From Actinomycetota bacterium (GTDB taxonomy: Bacteria > Actinomycetota > Thermoleophilia > Solirubrobacterales > Solirubrobacteraceae), in contig VAYS01000003.1 of NCBI GenBank assembly GCA_005883215.1, positions 51,127-115,126 of the forward strand: a stretch of DNA of 64,000 bases. The letters run 5' to 3'. The notes beneath the pieces were generated by a model. It made no database searches. It saw nothing but the letters and a program-made list of their open reading frames with translations, and had not been told where the DNA came from. Each line of letters opens with the position of its first letter. The first letter of the stretch is position 1. The position numbers were made by a program, and so were the translations under genes. This document shows, piece after piece, positions 1-9,086 of this stretch.

Positions 1-31
1 CGACATCGTCGCCTACCTCTACCGGCAGTGA
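1..31 (+). CDS. C-terminal end of an upstream gene, probably a c-type cytochrome (partial)
   Basis: Only the last nine codons and a TGA stop are in the window, reading DIVAYLYRQ. An Asp-Ile-Val-Ala-Tyr-Leu ending is typical of the C-terminal helix of small class I cytochrome c domains. The position directly before qcrC fits a cytochrome-oxidase or cytochrome c gene. The stop overlaps the qcrC start, so the two are probably co-transcribed. The identification is inference from a very short peptide. Confidence 0.4.
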   Translation, partial: DIVAYLYRQ

Positions 32-858
32 TGACCCTCTCCCGGCTTCGCGCGCGAGCACTCGGCCGCCCCGGGCGCCGGGTTATCTGGGCGCTGGCGG
101 CGACCGTCGCGCTCGGCGGGGGGGTCGCCGAGGCCCAGCCGCCGATCGGCATCGTGCGTCCCGCCCACGAGCAGGGGCAGCCGCTGTCGCTGCTGGGGCG
201 CGAGCTGTACGCCGGCAACTGCGCGAGCTGTCACGGCATCGACGGGCGCGGGGTGGGCTCGCTCGCCCCCCAGCGCGGGGTGGGGGCGGTCAAGGGCCTG
301 GGACCGTCGCTGCGGGGAGTGGGGGCGCTGGCCGCCGACTTCTACCTGCGCACCGGCCGCATGCCGCTCGAGCGCTCGGGCAAGCAGGCCTCCCGTCAGG
401 GCCCCCAGTTCAACGAGCGCGAAATCGAGGCGCTGGTGGCCTACGTCGCCTCGCTGGGCCAGGGACCCCCCGTCCCCCAGCCCCACCCCGAGCGGGGCAG
501 CGTCGCCGCGGGCCTGCACCTGTTCACCGAGCACTGCGCCGGCTGCCACCAGGTGGCGGGGGAGGGGGGCGTGCTCACCGGCGCCCGCGTGCCCCTGGTC
601 AAGCACTCCTCGCCCGCCCAGATCGCCGAGGCGGTGCGCATCGGCCCGTTCCTGATGCCGCGGTTCTCCCGGCGCCAGATCTCCGACCGCCAACTCGACT
701 CGATCATCGCCTACGTGCGCCTGGCCGACGCGCCGGTCGACCGGGGCGGATGGGGCATCGGGCACCTGGGCCCGATCCCCGAGGGGATGGTGACCTGGCT
801 GATCGCCGTCGTCTTGCTGGTGGGGGTGTGCGTGCTGCTGGGCCGGAGGCTGTCGTGA
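28..858 (+). CDS. qcrC: Diheme cytochrome c subunit of the actinobacterial cytochrome bc1 complex
   Basis: QcrC passes electrons from the Rieske/cytochrome b core to the terminal oxidase in actinobacteria. The 276-residue protein has an N-terminal hydrophobic segment (about 18-36), two heme c motifs, CASCH (C65, C68, H69) and CAGCH (C170, C173, H174), candidate axial methionines M112 and M210 after each motif, and a C-terminal membrane helix (about 254-272). Two heme domains plus a C-terminal anchor is the QcrC plan. The first codon is GTG with an ATG directly after it; both overlap the upstream stop. The stop overlaps the qcrA start by one base, so the genes form a translationally coupled qcrCAB operon. 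Confidence 0.93.
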   Translation: MMTLSRLRARALGRPGRRVIWALAATVALGGGVAEAQPPIGIVRPAHEQGQPLSLLGRELYAGNCASCHGIDGRGVGSLAPQRGVGAVKGLGPSLRGVGALAADFYLRTGRMPLERSGKQASRQGPQFNEREIEALVAYVASLGQGPPVPQPHPERGSVAAGLHLFTEHCAGCHQVAGEGGVLTGARVPLVKHSSPAQIAEAVRIGPFLMPRFSRRQISDRQLDSIIAYVRLADAPVDRGGWGIGHLGPIPEGMVTWLIAVVLLVGVCVLLGRRLS

Positions 859-1844
859 TGCGATGGCTGCGCGCGGCGGCGGTGGCCCTGCTCGGCGCAT
901 TGGGGTTGGCGCGCGGCGCCGGGCGCCGCGAGCGGGTCGTGCAGCCGGGTGAGCCGGCGCCGCGATCGGAGCTGGTGGTGGCGGCGCTGCTGCTCGGGGC
1001 CGCCGCTTGCGCCGTGGCCTTCTGCGTCTTTTACGCCACCGACAGCCTGGGGCATCAGACCCAGCTGCTGGGCTTGTCCCTGGGCGGGGCGCTGGCCCTG
1101 CTTTCCGCGGCGCTGATCGTCACCGGCAAGCGGCTGGTGGTCGAGGAGGAGCTCGAGGAGGACTACCCCGAGCCCGAGTCACCCGACGAGCAGGAGCAGG
1201 TGACCGCGATCGTGCGCGAGAGCGCTCGGCCGCTCACGCGCAAGCGCCTGCTGGCCGGCGCCGCCGGCGTGGCCGGCACCGCCCTGGGGGCCGCGCTGAT
1301 CACCCCCGCCCTGTCGCTGGGGCCGGCGCTGGACACCGAGTCGCTCTATGACGCCCCGTGGCGGCGGGGCACGCGCCTGGTCGGCGAGCGCGGCACGCCC
1401 TATCGCGCCGCCGGCATCGAGACCGGGACCTTCTACACGGCGTTTCCCGAGGGCGCCGATCCCGAGGAGCTGGGCTCGCCGGTGGTGGTGGTGCGCCTTG
1501 ACCCCGCCGCGCTGGCGCTGCCGGCCGAGCGCGCGCGCTGGGCGCCCGACGGGATCGTCGCCTACTCGAAGGTCTGCACCCACGCCGGCTGCGCGGTGGC
1601 CATATACCGCAAGCCGTTGTTTGCCCCGGCCGAGCCCCGACCGGCGCTGGTGTGCCCCTGCCACTACTCGACGTTTGACCCCGCCGCGGGGGGCAAGGTC
1701 CTGTTCGGTCCCGCCGGGCGCGCGCTTCCCCAGCTGCCGCTGGAGATCGACGCCACCGGTCAGCTGCGCGCGGCGGGGAACTTCTCGGGCCCTGTGGGCC
1801 CCTCTTTCTGGGGAGTGCGTACTCGGAGGCCGCGCTCGACGTGA
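858..1844 (+). CDS. qcrA: Rieske iron-sulfur subunit of the cytochrome bc1 complex
   Basis: This is the Rieske subunit, which takes one electron from quinol through a [2Fe-2S] cluster and hands it to cytochrome c. Of 328 residues, the C-terminal half holds the two cluster motifs, CTHAGC (C240, H242, C245) and CPCH (C266, C268, H269). Hydrophobic segments near 38-62, 70-90 and 128-155 give the three-helix N-terminus characteristic of actinobacterial QcrA. I start at the ATG that overlaps the qcrC stop (TGATG). Longer upstream starts would lie deep inside qcrC. The gene overlaps the qcrB start by four bases (GTGA). Confidence 0.93.
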   Translation: MRWLRAAAVALLGALGLARGAGRRERVVQPGEPAPRSELVVAALLLGAAACAVAFCVFYATDSLGHQTQLLGLSLGGALALLSAALIVTGKRLVVEEELEEDYPEPESPDEQEQVTAIVRESARPLTRKRLLAGAAGVAGTALGAALITPALSLGPALDTESLYDAPWRRGTRLVGERGTPYRAAGIETGTFYTAFPEGADPEELGSPVVVVRLDPAALALPAERARWAPDGIVAYSKVCTHAGCAVAIYRKPLFAPAEPRPALVCPCHYSTFDPAAGGKVLFGPAGRALPQLPLEIDATGQLRAAGNFSGPVGPSFWGVRTRRPRST

Positions 1845-3217
1845 TCCGCCGGGCGATTCGCTTCCTGGACCAGCGCAGCGGCTCGGCGCCGCTGCTGCGC
1901 AAGTCGCTGCGCTACCTGTTCCCCGACCACTGGTCGTTCCTGCTCGGCGAGGTCGCCCTGTACGCGTTCATCGTGCTGGTGGCCACCGGCGTCTATCTGA
2001 CGTTCTTCTTCGACCCCAGCACCGCCAAGGAGGTCTACCACGGCCCCTACGCGCCGCTGCGCGGCTTTCACATGAGCCACGCCTACAAGTCGGTGCTCGA
2101 CATCTCCTTCACGGTCAAGGCCGGGCTGCTGATCCGCCAGACCCACCACTGGGCAGCCGACGTCTTCGTGGCGGCGATCGTCGTGCACCTGCTGCGCATC
2201 TTCTTTACCGGCGCCTACCGCAAGCCGCGCGAGCTCACCTACGTCATCGGGGTGTTGATGCTGTTCATCACCCTGCTCGAGGGCTATCTCGGCTACTCGA
2301 TGGCCGACGACCTGCTCTCGGGCATGGGGCTGGCGATCGGATACTCGGTCGCCCTGTCGATCCCGTTACTGGGCGCCAACCTGGCCCTGCTGATCTGGGG
2401 CCACCCCTTCCCCGGCGACCCGTCGTTCTGGTCGCGCATGTACGTCGCCCACGTGTTCATCCTCCCGGTCGTCATCGGCACGCTGATGTTCCTGCACCTG
2501 GCGCTGGTGGCCTCGCGCCACCACACCCAGTTTCGGCGCCAGGCGCGCCAGACCGAGCGCAGGCTGGTGGGCGTCCCCGCCTTCCCCGCACAGGCTCCGC
2601 GCTCGCTGGGGCTGCTGGCGGCGGTGGCCGCCGTGCTGTTCCTGCTCGGCGGGCTGGTCCAGATCAACCCGGTCTGGCAGTGGGGGCCCTATACGCCGTC
2701 GCTGGGCACCAACGGCGCCCAGCCCGACTGGTACCTGGGGTGGCTGATCGGGGGGATGCGCCTGGTCCCCCACTTCGACGTGACGCTCGGCAAATACACC
2801 CTGATACCGAATCCGTTCTGGGGTGGGGCCCTGTTCCCCCTAAGCGTCCTGGTCGCCCTGGTGTCCTGGCCCTGGCTCGAGCGGCGGCTCACCGGGGACC
2901 ACGCGGCGCACAACGTGCTTGACCGCCCGCGCGACGCGCCCACCCGCACCGCCATCGGGGCCGGCTTCTTCACCTGGGTTCTGCTCGTGTTCGTGGCCGG
3001 CTCGGCGGACCGGGTGACGGTGGCCTTCGGGCTGAGCTATCCCGCCCAGATCTGGGTCTTTCGAGTGCTGGTGGTGGTCGCGCCGATAGTGGTGTTCCTG
3101 CTCGTGCGGCGCGTCTGCCGTGAGCTGCACCAAGCCGAGCTGATCGAGCGCGACCGCGAGCGGGCGGAGGCCGAAGCGCGCCAGGCGGCGGGCGCGCGAG
3201 CGCCTCGCCCGGCCTAG
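1841..3217 (+). CDS. qcrB: Cytochrome b subunit of the cytochrome bc1 complex
   Basis: This is the membrane core that oxidises quinol and carries hemes bL and bH. The 458-residue protein has multiple hydrophobic helices. Heme ligands can be placed at H102/H116 (14 apart) and H204/H219 (15 apart, the spacing seen in Gram-positive and b6-type cytochromes). A PDWYLGW sequence near residue 287 matches the quinol-site PEWY-type motif of actinobacteria. The GTG start overlaps the qcrA stop. The C-terminal tail is charged (RERAEAEARQ). Its TAG stop shares the palindrome CTAG with the stop of the convergent gene that follows. Confidence 0.95.
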   Translation: MIRRAIRFLDQRSGSAPLLRKSLRYLFPDHWSFLLGEVALYAFIVLVATGVYLTFFFDPSTAKEVYHGPYAPLRGFHMSHAYKSVLDISFTVKAGLLIRQTHHWAADVFVAAIVVHLLRIFFTGAYRKPRELTYVIGVLMLFITLLEGYLGYSMADDLLSGMGLAIGYSVALSIPLLGANLALLIWGHPFPGDPSFWSRMYVAHVFILPVVIGTLMFLHLALVASRHHTQFRRQARQTERRLVGVPAFPAQAPRSLGLLAAVAAVLFLLGGLVQINPVWQWGPYTPSLGTNGAQPDWYLGWLIGGMRLVPHFDVTLGKYTLIPNPFWGGALFPLSVLVALVSWPWLERRLTGDHAAHNVLDRPRDAPTRTAIGAGFFTWVLLVFVAGSADRVTVAFGLSYPAQIWVFRVLVVVAPIVVFLLVRRVCRELHQAELIERDRERAEAEARQAAGARAPRPA

Positions 3218-4113
3218 GCGCGCGCGGGCCGGCGGGCGGTGGCCCAGTAGGTGGCGGCCATGTCCTCGTCGCCGTGGCCCGCCTCGACCGCCTTGCCCAT
3301 CTGCTCCTCGATGAGCTCGGCCAGGGGCGCGCTGGCCCCGGCGTCGTGGGCCGCCTGGGCCACCAGCCGCGCGTCCTTGCGGGCCATCGACAGGCCGAAG
3401 CTGGCCTGGTCGAAGCGATCGTCGAGGATCGTCTTGGCCTTCGTCTGCGCGTAGGGGGCGTCGAGCGGGCCTCCGCCGATCACCTCGAGAAACAGGCGGG
3501 GATCCATCTCCAGCGCCTCGGCCAGCGCGATCGTCTCCGCCACCCCCTCCATGACCGCGAGCACCCACTGGTTGAGCACCAGCTTGAGCCGGGTGCCCTG
3601 GCCCACCTCGCCCAGCCTCACGGTGCGGGCGGCCACGGCGTCGAACACCGGAGCGGCGCGCTCGAGCGCCTGGGCCGCGCCCGACGCCAGTACGGTGAGC
3701 TTGCCCTCCTCGGCGGGCTGACGCGTCCCCAGCACGGGCGCGTCGACGAGCTCGAGCCCCAGCGCTTGCGCCGCCTCGGCGCAGCGCTCGATCCCCCGGA
3801 CCCCGACCGTGCTCATCTGCAGCCAGGTCGCCGGCCGGTCGTCGGGCTCGCCCTGGGCGCCGCCCGCCCGCTCGATCGCCGAGAGCACGGCATCGGCGTC
3901 GGACAGCATGGTCACCACCAGCCGGGCTCCTTGGGCGGCCGCGGCGGGCGAGTCGGCGACCCGCACGCCGCACGCGCTAAGCGCTTCGGCCTTCTCGCGG
4001 GTGCGATTCCAGGCCGACACCGAAAGCCCGGCCTCGGACATGCGACGGGCCATCGGAGCGCCCATGATGCCCGTCCCGAGCACGGCCACCGCGGCTGGCG
4101 ATTGCGCCGGCAC
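3214..4113 (-). CDS. NAD(P)-dependent 3-hydroxyisobutyrate dehydrogenase-like oxidoreductase
   Basis: This is a beta-hydroxyacid dehydrogenase family enzyme of 299 residues. The N-terminal Rossmann motif is GTGIMG (13-18). The sequence NRT at 36-38 at the end of strand beta-2 suggests a preference for NADP. The family catalytic motif GxGxxxKxxxN is present (K177, N181). The substrate (3-hydroxyisobutyrate, tartronate semialdehyde, succinic semialdehyde or similar) cannot be told from sequence. The start is GTG. It is convergent with qcrB, the two stop codons sharing four bases, and is not obviously related to it. Confidence 0.85.
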   Translation of the reverse strand: MPAQSPAAVAVLGTGIMGAPMARRMSEAGLSVSAWNRTREKAEALSACGVRVADSPAAAAQGARLVVTMLSDADAVLSAIERAGGAQGEPDDRPATWLQMSTVGVRGIERCAEAAQALGLELVDAPVLGTRQPAEEGKLTVLASGAAQALERAAPVFDAVAARTVRLGEVGQGTRLKLVLNQWVLAVMEGVAETIALAEALEMDPRLFLEVIGGGPLDAPYAQTKAKTILDDRFDQASFGLSMARKDARLVAQAAHDAGASAPLAELIEEQMGKAVEAGHGDEDMAATYWATARRPARA

Positions 4114-4249
4114 GAGTCGTCCCTACCCGCCCCCGCCGGCGCCTACGCCGCCGGCCCCCGCGTCATGGAGTCGACACCCGCGGGGGATATGAGCGCCCGC
4201 GGCGGGTATTTGGAAAAAGCAGTTCCCGGCGCCCAGCGAAAGGAAAGCC

Positions 4250-6034
4250 ATGGCCTCCCAGACCGTCGCCCAGTTCATCCTCGGTCGCCTCGCCGATCAC
4301 GGCGTGCGACGGATCTACGGCTACCCCGGCGACGGGATCAACGGTCTGCTGGGCGCGTTTCACGAGGTCGGCGAGCGGCTCGAGTTCACCCAGTGCCGGC
4401 ACGAGGAAATCGCTGCGTTCGCCGCCTGCGGGCACGCCAAGCTGAGCGGTGAGGTGGGCGTGTGCATGGCCACCTCGGGCCCCGGGGCCATCCACCTGCT
4501 CAACGGGCTCTACGACGCCAAGCTCGACCACACGCCAGTGGTGGCGATCGTTGGCCAGCAGGCGCGCACCTCGCTGGGCAGCGACTACCAGCAGGAGGTC
4601 GACCTGGTCAGCCTGTTCAAGGACGTCGCCCATCAGTTCGTGCAGATGTGCAGCACCCCGCCCCAGGCGCGCCACCTGATCGACCGGGCGATGAACGTGG
4701 CCAAGGCCACGCGGTCGGTCACCTGCGTGATCGTGCCCAACGACGTCCAGGAGGCCGAGTACTCCGAGCCCTCGCGCGAGCACGGCTCGGTGTTCTCGGG
4801 CGGCACGCTGCGTCTGCCCCCGGTGGTGCCGGGGCCCGACCAGCTCCTCCACGCGGCCGAGGTGCTCAACGCCGGCGAGAAGGTGGCCATCCTGGTCGGG
4901 GCGGGAGCGCTGGGGGCCGAGCGCGAGCTGGTCGAGGTCGCCGACCGGCTTCAGACCGGCGTGGCCAAGGCGCTCAACGGCCGCGCCGCCCTGCCCGACG
5001 ACCTGCCCTACGTGACTGGCTCGGTCGGGCTGCTGGGCACCAAGCCCAGCGCCGACATGCTGGCCAAATGCGACACCTTCTTGATGATCGGCTCGAGCTT
5101 CCCCTACTCGGAGTGGCTGCCTGAGGAGGGCCAGGCCCGCGGGGTCCAGATCGATATCGACGCCACCAAGATCGGCATCCGCTACCCAATGGAGGTCGGC
5201 CTGGTGGGCGACGCGGCGCCCACCCTGCGCGAGCTGCTTCCCCAGCTAGAGCAAAAGCGGGACTCCTCCTGGCGCCAGGAGATCGAGGCCAACGTCGAGC
5301 GCTGGTGGCGCATCCTCGACGAGCGCGCGATGCAGACGGCCGACCCGCTCAATCCCCAGCGCGTGTTCTTCGAGCTCTCGCGCCGGCTGCCCGACGGCGC
5401 GATCCTCACCGCCGACTCGGGTTCGGCCACCAACTGGTGGGCCCGTCAGCTGCGCCTGCGTAGCGGGATGAAGGCCGCCCTGTCGGGAACGCTGGCCACC
5501 ATGTGCCCGGCGGTTCCCTACGCCCTGGCGGCCAAGTTCGCCTATCCCGACCGGCCGGTCATCGCCTCCGTCGGCGACGGCGCGATGCAGATGCTGGGCA
5601 ACAACGCGCTGGTCGACATCGCCCACTACTACCGGCGCTGGAGCGACCCGCGCTGCGTGATCGTGATCCTGCACAACAACGACCTCAACCAGGTCACCTG
5701 GGAGCAGCGCGTCATGTCCGGCGACCCCAAGCTCGACGCCTCGCAGGTGCTGCCCGACTTCGACTACGCCGGCTATGCCCGCCTGCTGGGCCTGGACGGG
5801 GTGCGGGTGGACGCCCCCGAGCAGGTGGGCGAGGCGCTGGAGCACGCGCTCTCGGCCGAGCGTCCCGCCGTGGTCGAGGCGATCACCGACCCCGAGGTAC
5901 CGCCGCTTCCCCCCCACATCCGCTTTGACCAGGCCAAGAAGCTCTCCCAGGCGGTGCTCAAGGGCGATCCGGCCCGCAAGGAGATCGTCACCCAGTCGAC
6001 CAAGGGCAAGCTCGCCGAGCTGCTGACGCGCTAG
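4250..6034 (+). CDS. Thiamine-diphosphate enzyme, pyruvate oxidase / acetolactate synthase type
   Basis: This 594-residue TPP enzyme has the standard three-domain plan: an N-terminal pyrimidine-binding domain with the catalytic glutamate in CRHEE (E52), a central domain (about 190-330) that binds FAD in relatives, and a C-terminal diphosphate-binding domain with GDG (442-444) and NN (476-477). Overall it resembles quinone-dependent pyruvate dehydrogenase (PoxB) more than acetolactate synthase, so pyruvate to acetate plus CO2 with electrons to quinone is the likely reaction. A GAAAGGAAA ribosome site precedes the ATG. The following dehydrogenase gene starts three bases after the stop, so the two are almost certainly one operon. 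Confidence 0.8.
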   Translation: MASQTVAQFILGRLADHGVRRIYGYPGDGINGLLGAFHEVGERLEFTQCRHEEIAAFAACGHAKLSGEVGVCMATSGPGAIHLLNGLYDAKLDHTPVVAIVGQQARTSLGSDYQQEVDLVSLFKDVAHQFVQMCSTPPQARHLIDRAMNVAKATRSVTCVIVPNDVQEAEYSEPSREHGSVFSGGTLRLPPVVPGPDQLLHAAEVLNAGEKVAILVGAGALGAERELVEVADRLQTGVAKALNGRAALPDDLPYVTGSVGLLGTKPSADMLAKCDTFLMIGSSFPYSEWLPEEGQARGVQIDIDATKIGIRYPMEVGLVGDAAPTLRELLPQLEQKRDSSWRQEIEANVERWWRILDERAMQTADPLNPQRVFFELSRRLPDGAILTADSGSATNWWARQLRLRSGMKAALSGTLATMCPAVPYALAAKFAYPDRPVIASVGDGAMQMLGNNALVDIAHYYRRWSDPRCVIVILHNNDLNQVTWEQRVMSGDPKLDASQVLPDFDYAGYARLLGLDGVRVDAPEQVGEALEHALSAERPAVVEAITDPEVPPLPPHIRFDQAKKLSQAVLKGDPARKEIVTQSTKGKLAELLTR

Positions 6035-6037
6035 TAG

Positions 6038-9000
6038 ATGGCCGGCACGACCCACGCCGACCGGCGCGACCTGCAGGCCGCGCGCGCCCGCCGGCCCGAG
6101 TCCGGCTACCGCCCCCAGCAAAACCGCCACTACGAGCGCGTCGACCTGGATCCCGGGGCCCTGGAGCACGACCTCGCCGCCCGGGTGCGGGGCGAGGTGC
6201 GCTTCGATCAGGCCTACCGGGCGGCCTACACCTGCGATAGCTCGAACTACCGCCAGGCGCCCCTCGGGGTGGTGTGCCCCTACGACGCCGACGACGTCGT
6301 GCAGGCGCTTGGTGCCTGTCACGCCCACCGGGCGCCGGTGACCTTTCGCGGCGCCGGCACCAGCCTGGCCGGTCAGGGGACCAACGCCGCGGTGGTGGTG
6401 GACACCTCGCGCCACATGCGCGAGATCCTCCGGATCGACCCCGAGGCCCGGCTCGCCCGCGTGCAGCCCGGTGTCACGCGCGATCAGCTGGCTAAGCCGC
6501 TGGAGTCTCGCTACGGGCTGTCGTTTCCCCCCGACACCTCGACCCACGCCTACGCCACCTTCGGGGGCATGATCGCCAACAACTCCTGCGGTGCGCACTC
6601 GGTGATGACCGGGCGCACCTCGGACAACCTGGCGGCACTGGAGGTCGCGCTGGCCGACGGGACCCGGATGACGGTCGGCGCCACCAGCGAACAGGAGCTG
6701 GCCGAGATCATCGCCCGGGGCGATCGCCAGGGGCAGATCTACCGCGCGCTGCGCGACCTGCGCGACCGCTACGGCCAGCGCGTGCGCGAGCGCTACCCCC
6801 GGATCCCGCGCCGGGTATCGGGATACAACCTCGACGAGCTGCTACCCGAGAACGGCTTTCACGTGGCGCGCGCGCTGGCCGGCAGTGAGGGCACCCTGTG
6901 CGCGATCCTCGACGCCACCGTGCACCTGCACGACTGGCCGCACGCGCGGAGCCAGCTGATCCTCGGCTACCCGTCGATCTTCCAGGCGGCCGACCACGTT
7001 CCCGAGATCATGGCCACCGGTCCGATGGCCTGCGAGGCGATCGACCGCGTGCTGGTCGACGACATGCGCCAGCAAGGCATGAAGGCGGACGAGCTGCCAC
7101 TGCTCCCCGACGGGGATGGCTGGCTGCTCGTGGAGTACGGGGCGGACACGCGCGAGGAGGCCGACGCGCGCGCCCGAGAGGTCATGCAAAAGCTGGGCAA
7201 GGACGCGGTCACGCCGGAGATGAAGATGTACGACGACCCGGCCGACGAGCAGAAGCTGTGGAGCGTGCGCGAAGCGGGGCTAGGGGCCACCGCCTACCTA
7301 CCTGGGGCGATCGACCACTACGAGGGCTGGGAGGACGCCGCCGTGCCTCCCGAGAGCCTGGGCGCCTACTTGCGCGACTTCCAGGCGCTGCTCGACCGCT
7401 ACGGGTATGACACGTCCAAGTACGGGCACTTCGGCCAGGGGCTGGTGCACTGCCGCATCAACTTCGGCCTGCGCAGCGCGGGCGGCGTGGCGGACTGGCG
7501 CTCGTTCATGGAGGAGGCGACCAGCCTGGTGGTCGAGCACGGCGGGGTGTTCTCCGGAGAGCACGGCGACGGGCAGTCCAAGGCGGAGTTCCTGGACAAG
7601 ATCTACGGGACCGAGCTGGTGCGGGCGTTCGCCGAGTTCAAGGCGATCTGGGATCCCGACGGGCTGATGAACCCCCACAAGGTGGTGGAGCCCTATCGCA
7701 TCACCGACAACCTCAAGCTGGGCACCGACTACCGCCCACCGGACCCGCGCACGCACTTCTCCTACCCCGAGGACGGCGGCTCGTTTGCCCACGCAGCGCT
7801 GCGCTGCGTGGGGGCGGGCAAATGCCGCGACACCTCCGAGGGCACGATGTGCCCCAGCTACATGGCCACGCTCGATGAGGAGCACACGACCCGGGGAAGG
7901 GCGCGGGTGCTGTTCGAGATGCTCAGAGGCGAGGTCATCACCGACGGCTGGCGCTCGGACGCGGTGCACGAGTCGCTGGACTTGTGCCTGTCGTGCAAGG
8001 GGTGCAAGGGAGATTGCCCGGTCAGCGTGGACATGGCCACCTACAAGGCCGAGTTCCTATCGCGCTACTACAAGCGTCGCCTGCGCCCCCGGCCCGCCTA
8101 CGCAATGGGACTGATCATGCTGCACGCCCGGCTCGCCTCGCGCGTGCCCCGGCTGGCCAACCTGGCCACCCAGACCCCCGGCGTGCGTCGCCTGGCCCAG
8201 CGGGCGGCTGGCCTGACCACCGAGCGGCCGATGCCGCCGTTTGCCCGCCAGACGTTCAGGTCGTGGTTTGCCGCGCGCGGAGCCGTCAATCCCCAGGCCC
8301 CACCGGTGGTCCTGTTCGCCGACACGTTCAACAACTACCTGCACCCCGAGGTGGCCAAGGCGGGCTGCGAGGTGCTCGAATCGGCGGGGCGGCGGGTGGT
8401 GGTGCCCGAGCGGCCGCTGTGCTGTGGGCGCCCGCTGTTTGACTACGGCATGCTGCCCACGGCCAAACGCCTGCTCGGCGACCTGGTGGACGGCCTGCGG
8501 CCCTGGATCCGCGAGGGGATCCACCTGGTGGTGCTCGAGCCGAGCTGCGCGGCCTCGCTGCGCGACGAGCTGGTGTCGCTGTTCCCCCACGACGAGGACG
8601 CCAAACGCCTGAGCCTGCAGACCCTCACCCTGGGCGAATATCTACGCGACCACGCCGACGGCTGGCAGCCTCCCTCGCTGGATCGCGACGCGCTCGTCCA
8701 CGGCCACTGCCACCAGAAGGCGATCATCGGCACGGACGCCGAGACCGAGCTGCTGGAGCGCATGGGGGTGCGCTTCGGGGACGAGCTCGACGCCGGCTGC
8801 TGCGGCCTGGCCGGTTCCTTCGGCTTCGAAGCCGACAAGTACGAGCTGTCGATGAAGATCGGCGAACGAAAGCTGCTGCCCGCGGTGCGCGAGGCGGGGG
8901 AGAGCACGTTGATCGTCAACGACGGCTTCTCGTGCAAGACCCAGATCGCCCACGGCACCGAGCGGAGCGCGCTTCACCTCGCCCAGGTGATCAAGATGGC

Positions 9001-9070
9001 GCTCGACCACGGGCCCGAGGGCGTGGCCGGTCCCCGCCCCGAGCGCGCCTACCCCGACCTGCTGCTCTAG
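6038..9070 (+). CDS. FAD-linked / Fe-S 2-hydroxyacid dehydrogenase, YdiJ-like
   Basis: This large oxidoreductase has 1010 residues, close to E. coli YdiJ (a D-2-hydroxyglutarate dehydrogenase). It has a PCMH-type FAD domain (about 45-260, with GAGTSLAGQGTN), an FAD-oxidase C-terminal domain (about 270-560, ending HGDGQSK...MNPHKV), an iron-sulfur region with C590/C596/C605 and C650/C653/C656/C660, and a CCG-type domain with Cys pairs at 795-796 and 921-922, as in GlpC/LutA proteins. D-lactate or D-2-hydroxyglutarate oxidation with transfer to quinones is the expected role. The ATG lies three bases after the TPP-enzyme stop. The pair could oxidise lactate to pyruvate and on to acetate. Confidence 0.85.
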   Translation: MAGTTHADRRDLQAARARRPESGYRPQQNRHYERVDLDPGALEHDLAARVRGEVRFDQAYRAAYTCDSSNYRQAPLGVVCPYDADDVVQALGACHAHRAPVTFRGAGTSLAGQGTNAAVVVDTSRHMREILRIDPEARLARVQPGVTRDQLAKPLESRYGLSFPPDTSTHAYATFGGMIANNSCGAHSVMTGRTSDNLAALEVALADGTRMTVGATSEQELAEIIARGDRQGQIYRALRDLRDRYGQRVRERYPRIPRRVSGYNLDELLPENGFHVARALAGSEGTLCAILDATVHLHDWPHARSQLILGYPSIFQAADHVPEIMATGPMACEAIDRVLVDDMRQQGMKADELPLLPDGDGWLLVEYGADTREEADARAREVMQKLGKDAVTPEMKMYDDPADEQKLWSVREAGLGATAYLPGAIDHYEGWEDAAVPPESLGAYLRDFQALLDRYGYDTSKYGHFGQGLVHCRINFGLRSAGGVADWRSFMEEATSLVVEHGGVFSGEHGDGQSKAEFLDKIYGTELVRAFAEFKAIWDPDGLMNPHKVVEPYRITDNLKLGTDYRPPDPRTHFSYPEDGGSFAHAALRCVGAGKCRDTSEGTMCPSYMATLDEEHTTRGRARVLFEMLRGEVITDGWRSDAVHESLDLCLSCKGCKGDCPVSVDMATYKAEFLSRYYKRRLRPRPAYAMGLIMLHARLASRVPRLANLATQTPGVRRLAQRAAGLTTERPMPPFARQTFRSWFAARGAVNPQAPPVVLFADTFNNYLHPEVAKAGCEVLESAGRRVVVPERPLCCGRPLFDYGMLPTAKRLLGDLVDGLRPWIREGIHLVVLEPSCAASLRDELVSLFPHDEDAKRLSLQTLTLGEYLRDHADGWQPPSLDRDALVHGHCHQKAIIGTDAETELLERMGVRFGDELDAGCCGLAGSFGFEADKYELSMKIGERKLLPAVREAGESTLIVNDGFSCKTQIAHGTERSALHLAQVIKMALDHGPEGVAGPRPERAYPDLLL

Positions 9071-9086
9071 AGGGTCCGGCTGGCCC

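Noticed and set aside
4114..4249. TPP riboswitch before the TPP enzyme
   Set aside because: No CUGAGA or related THI-box signature is present. The enzyme uses TPP but is not a biosynthetic gene.
3274..4452. 392-residue plus-strand open frame
   Set aside because: Antisense to the hydroxyisobutyrate dehydrogenase-like gene, which has complete family motifs.
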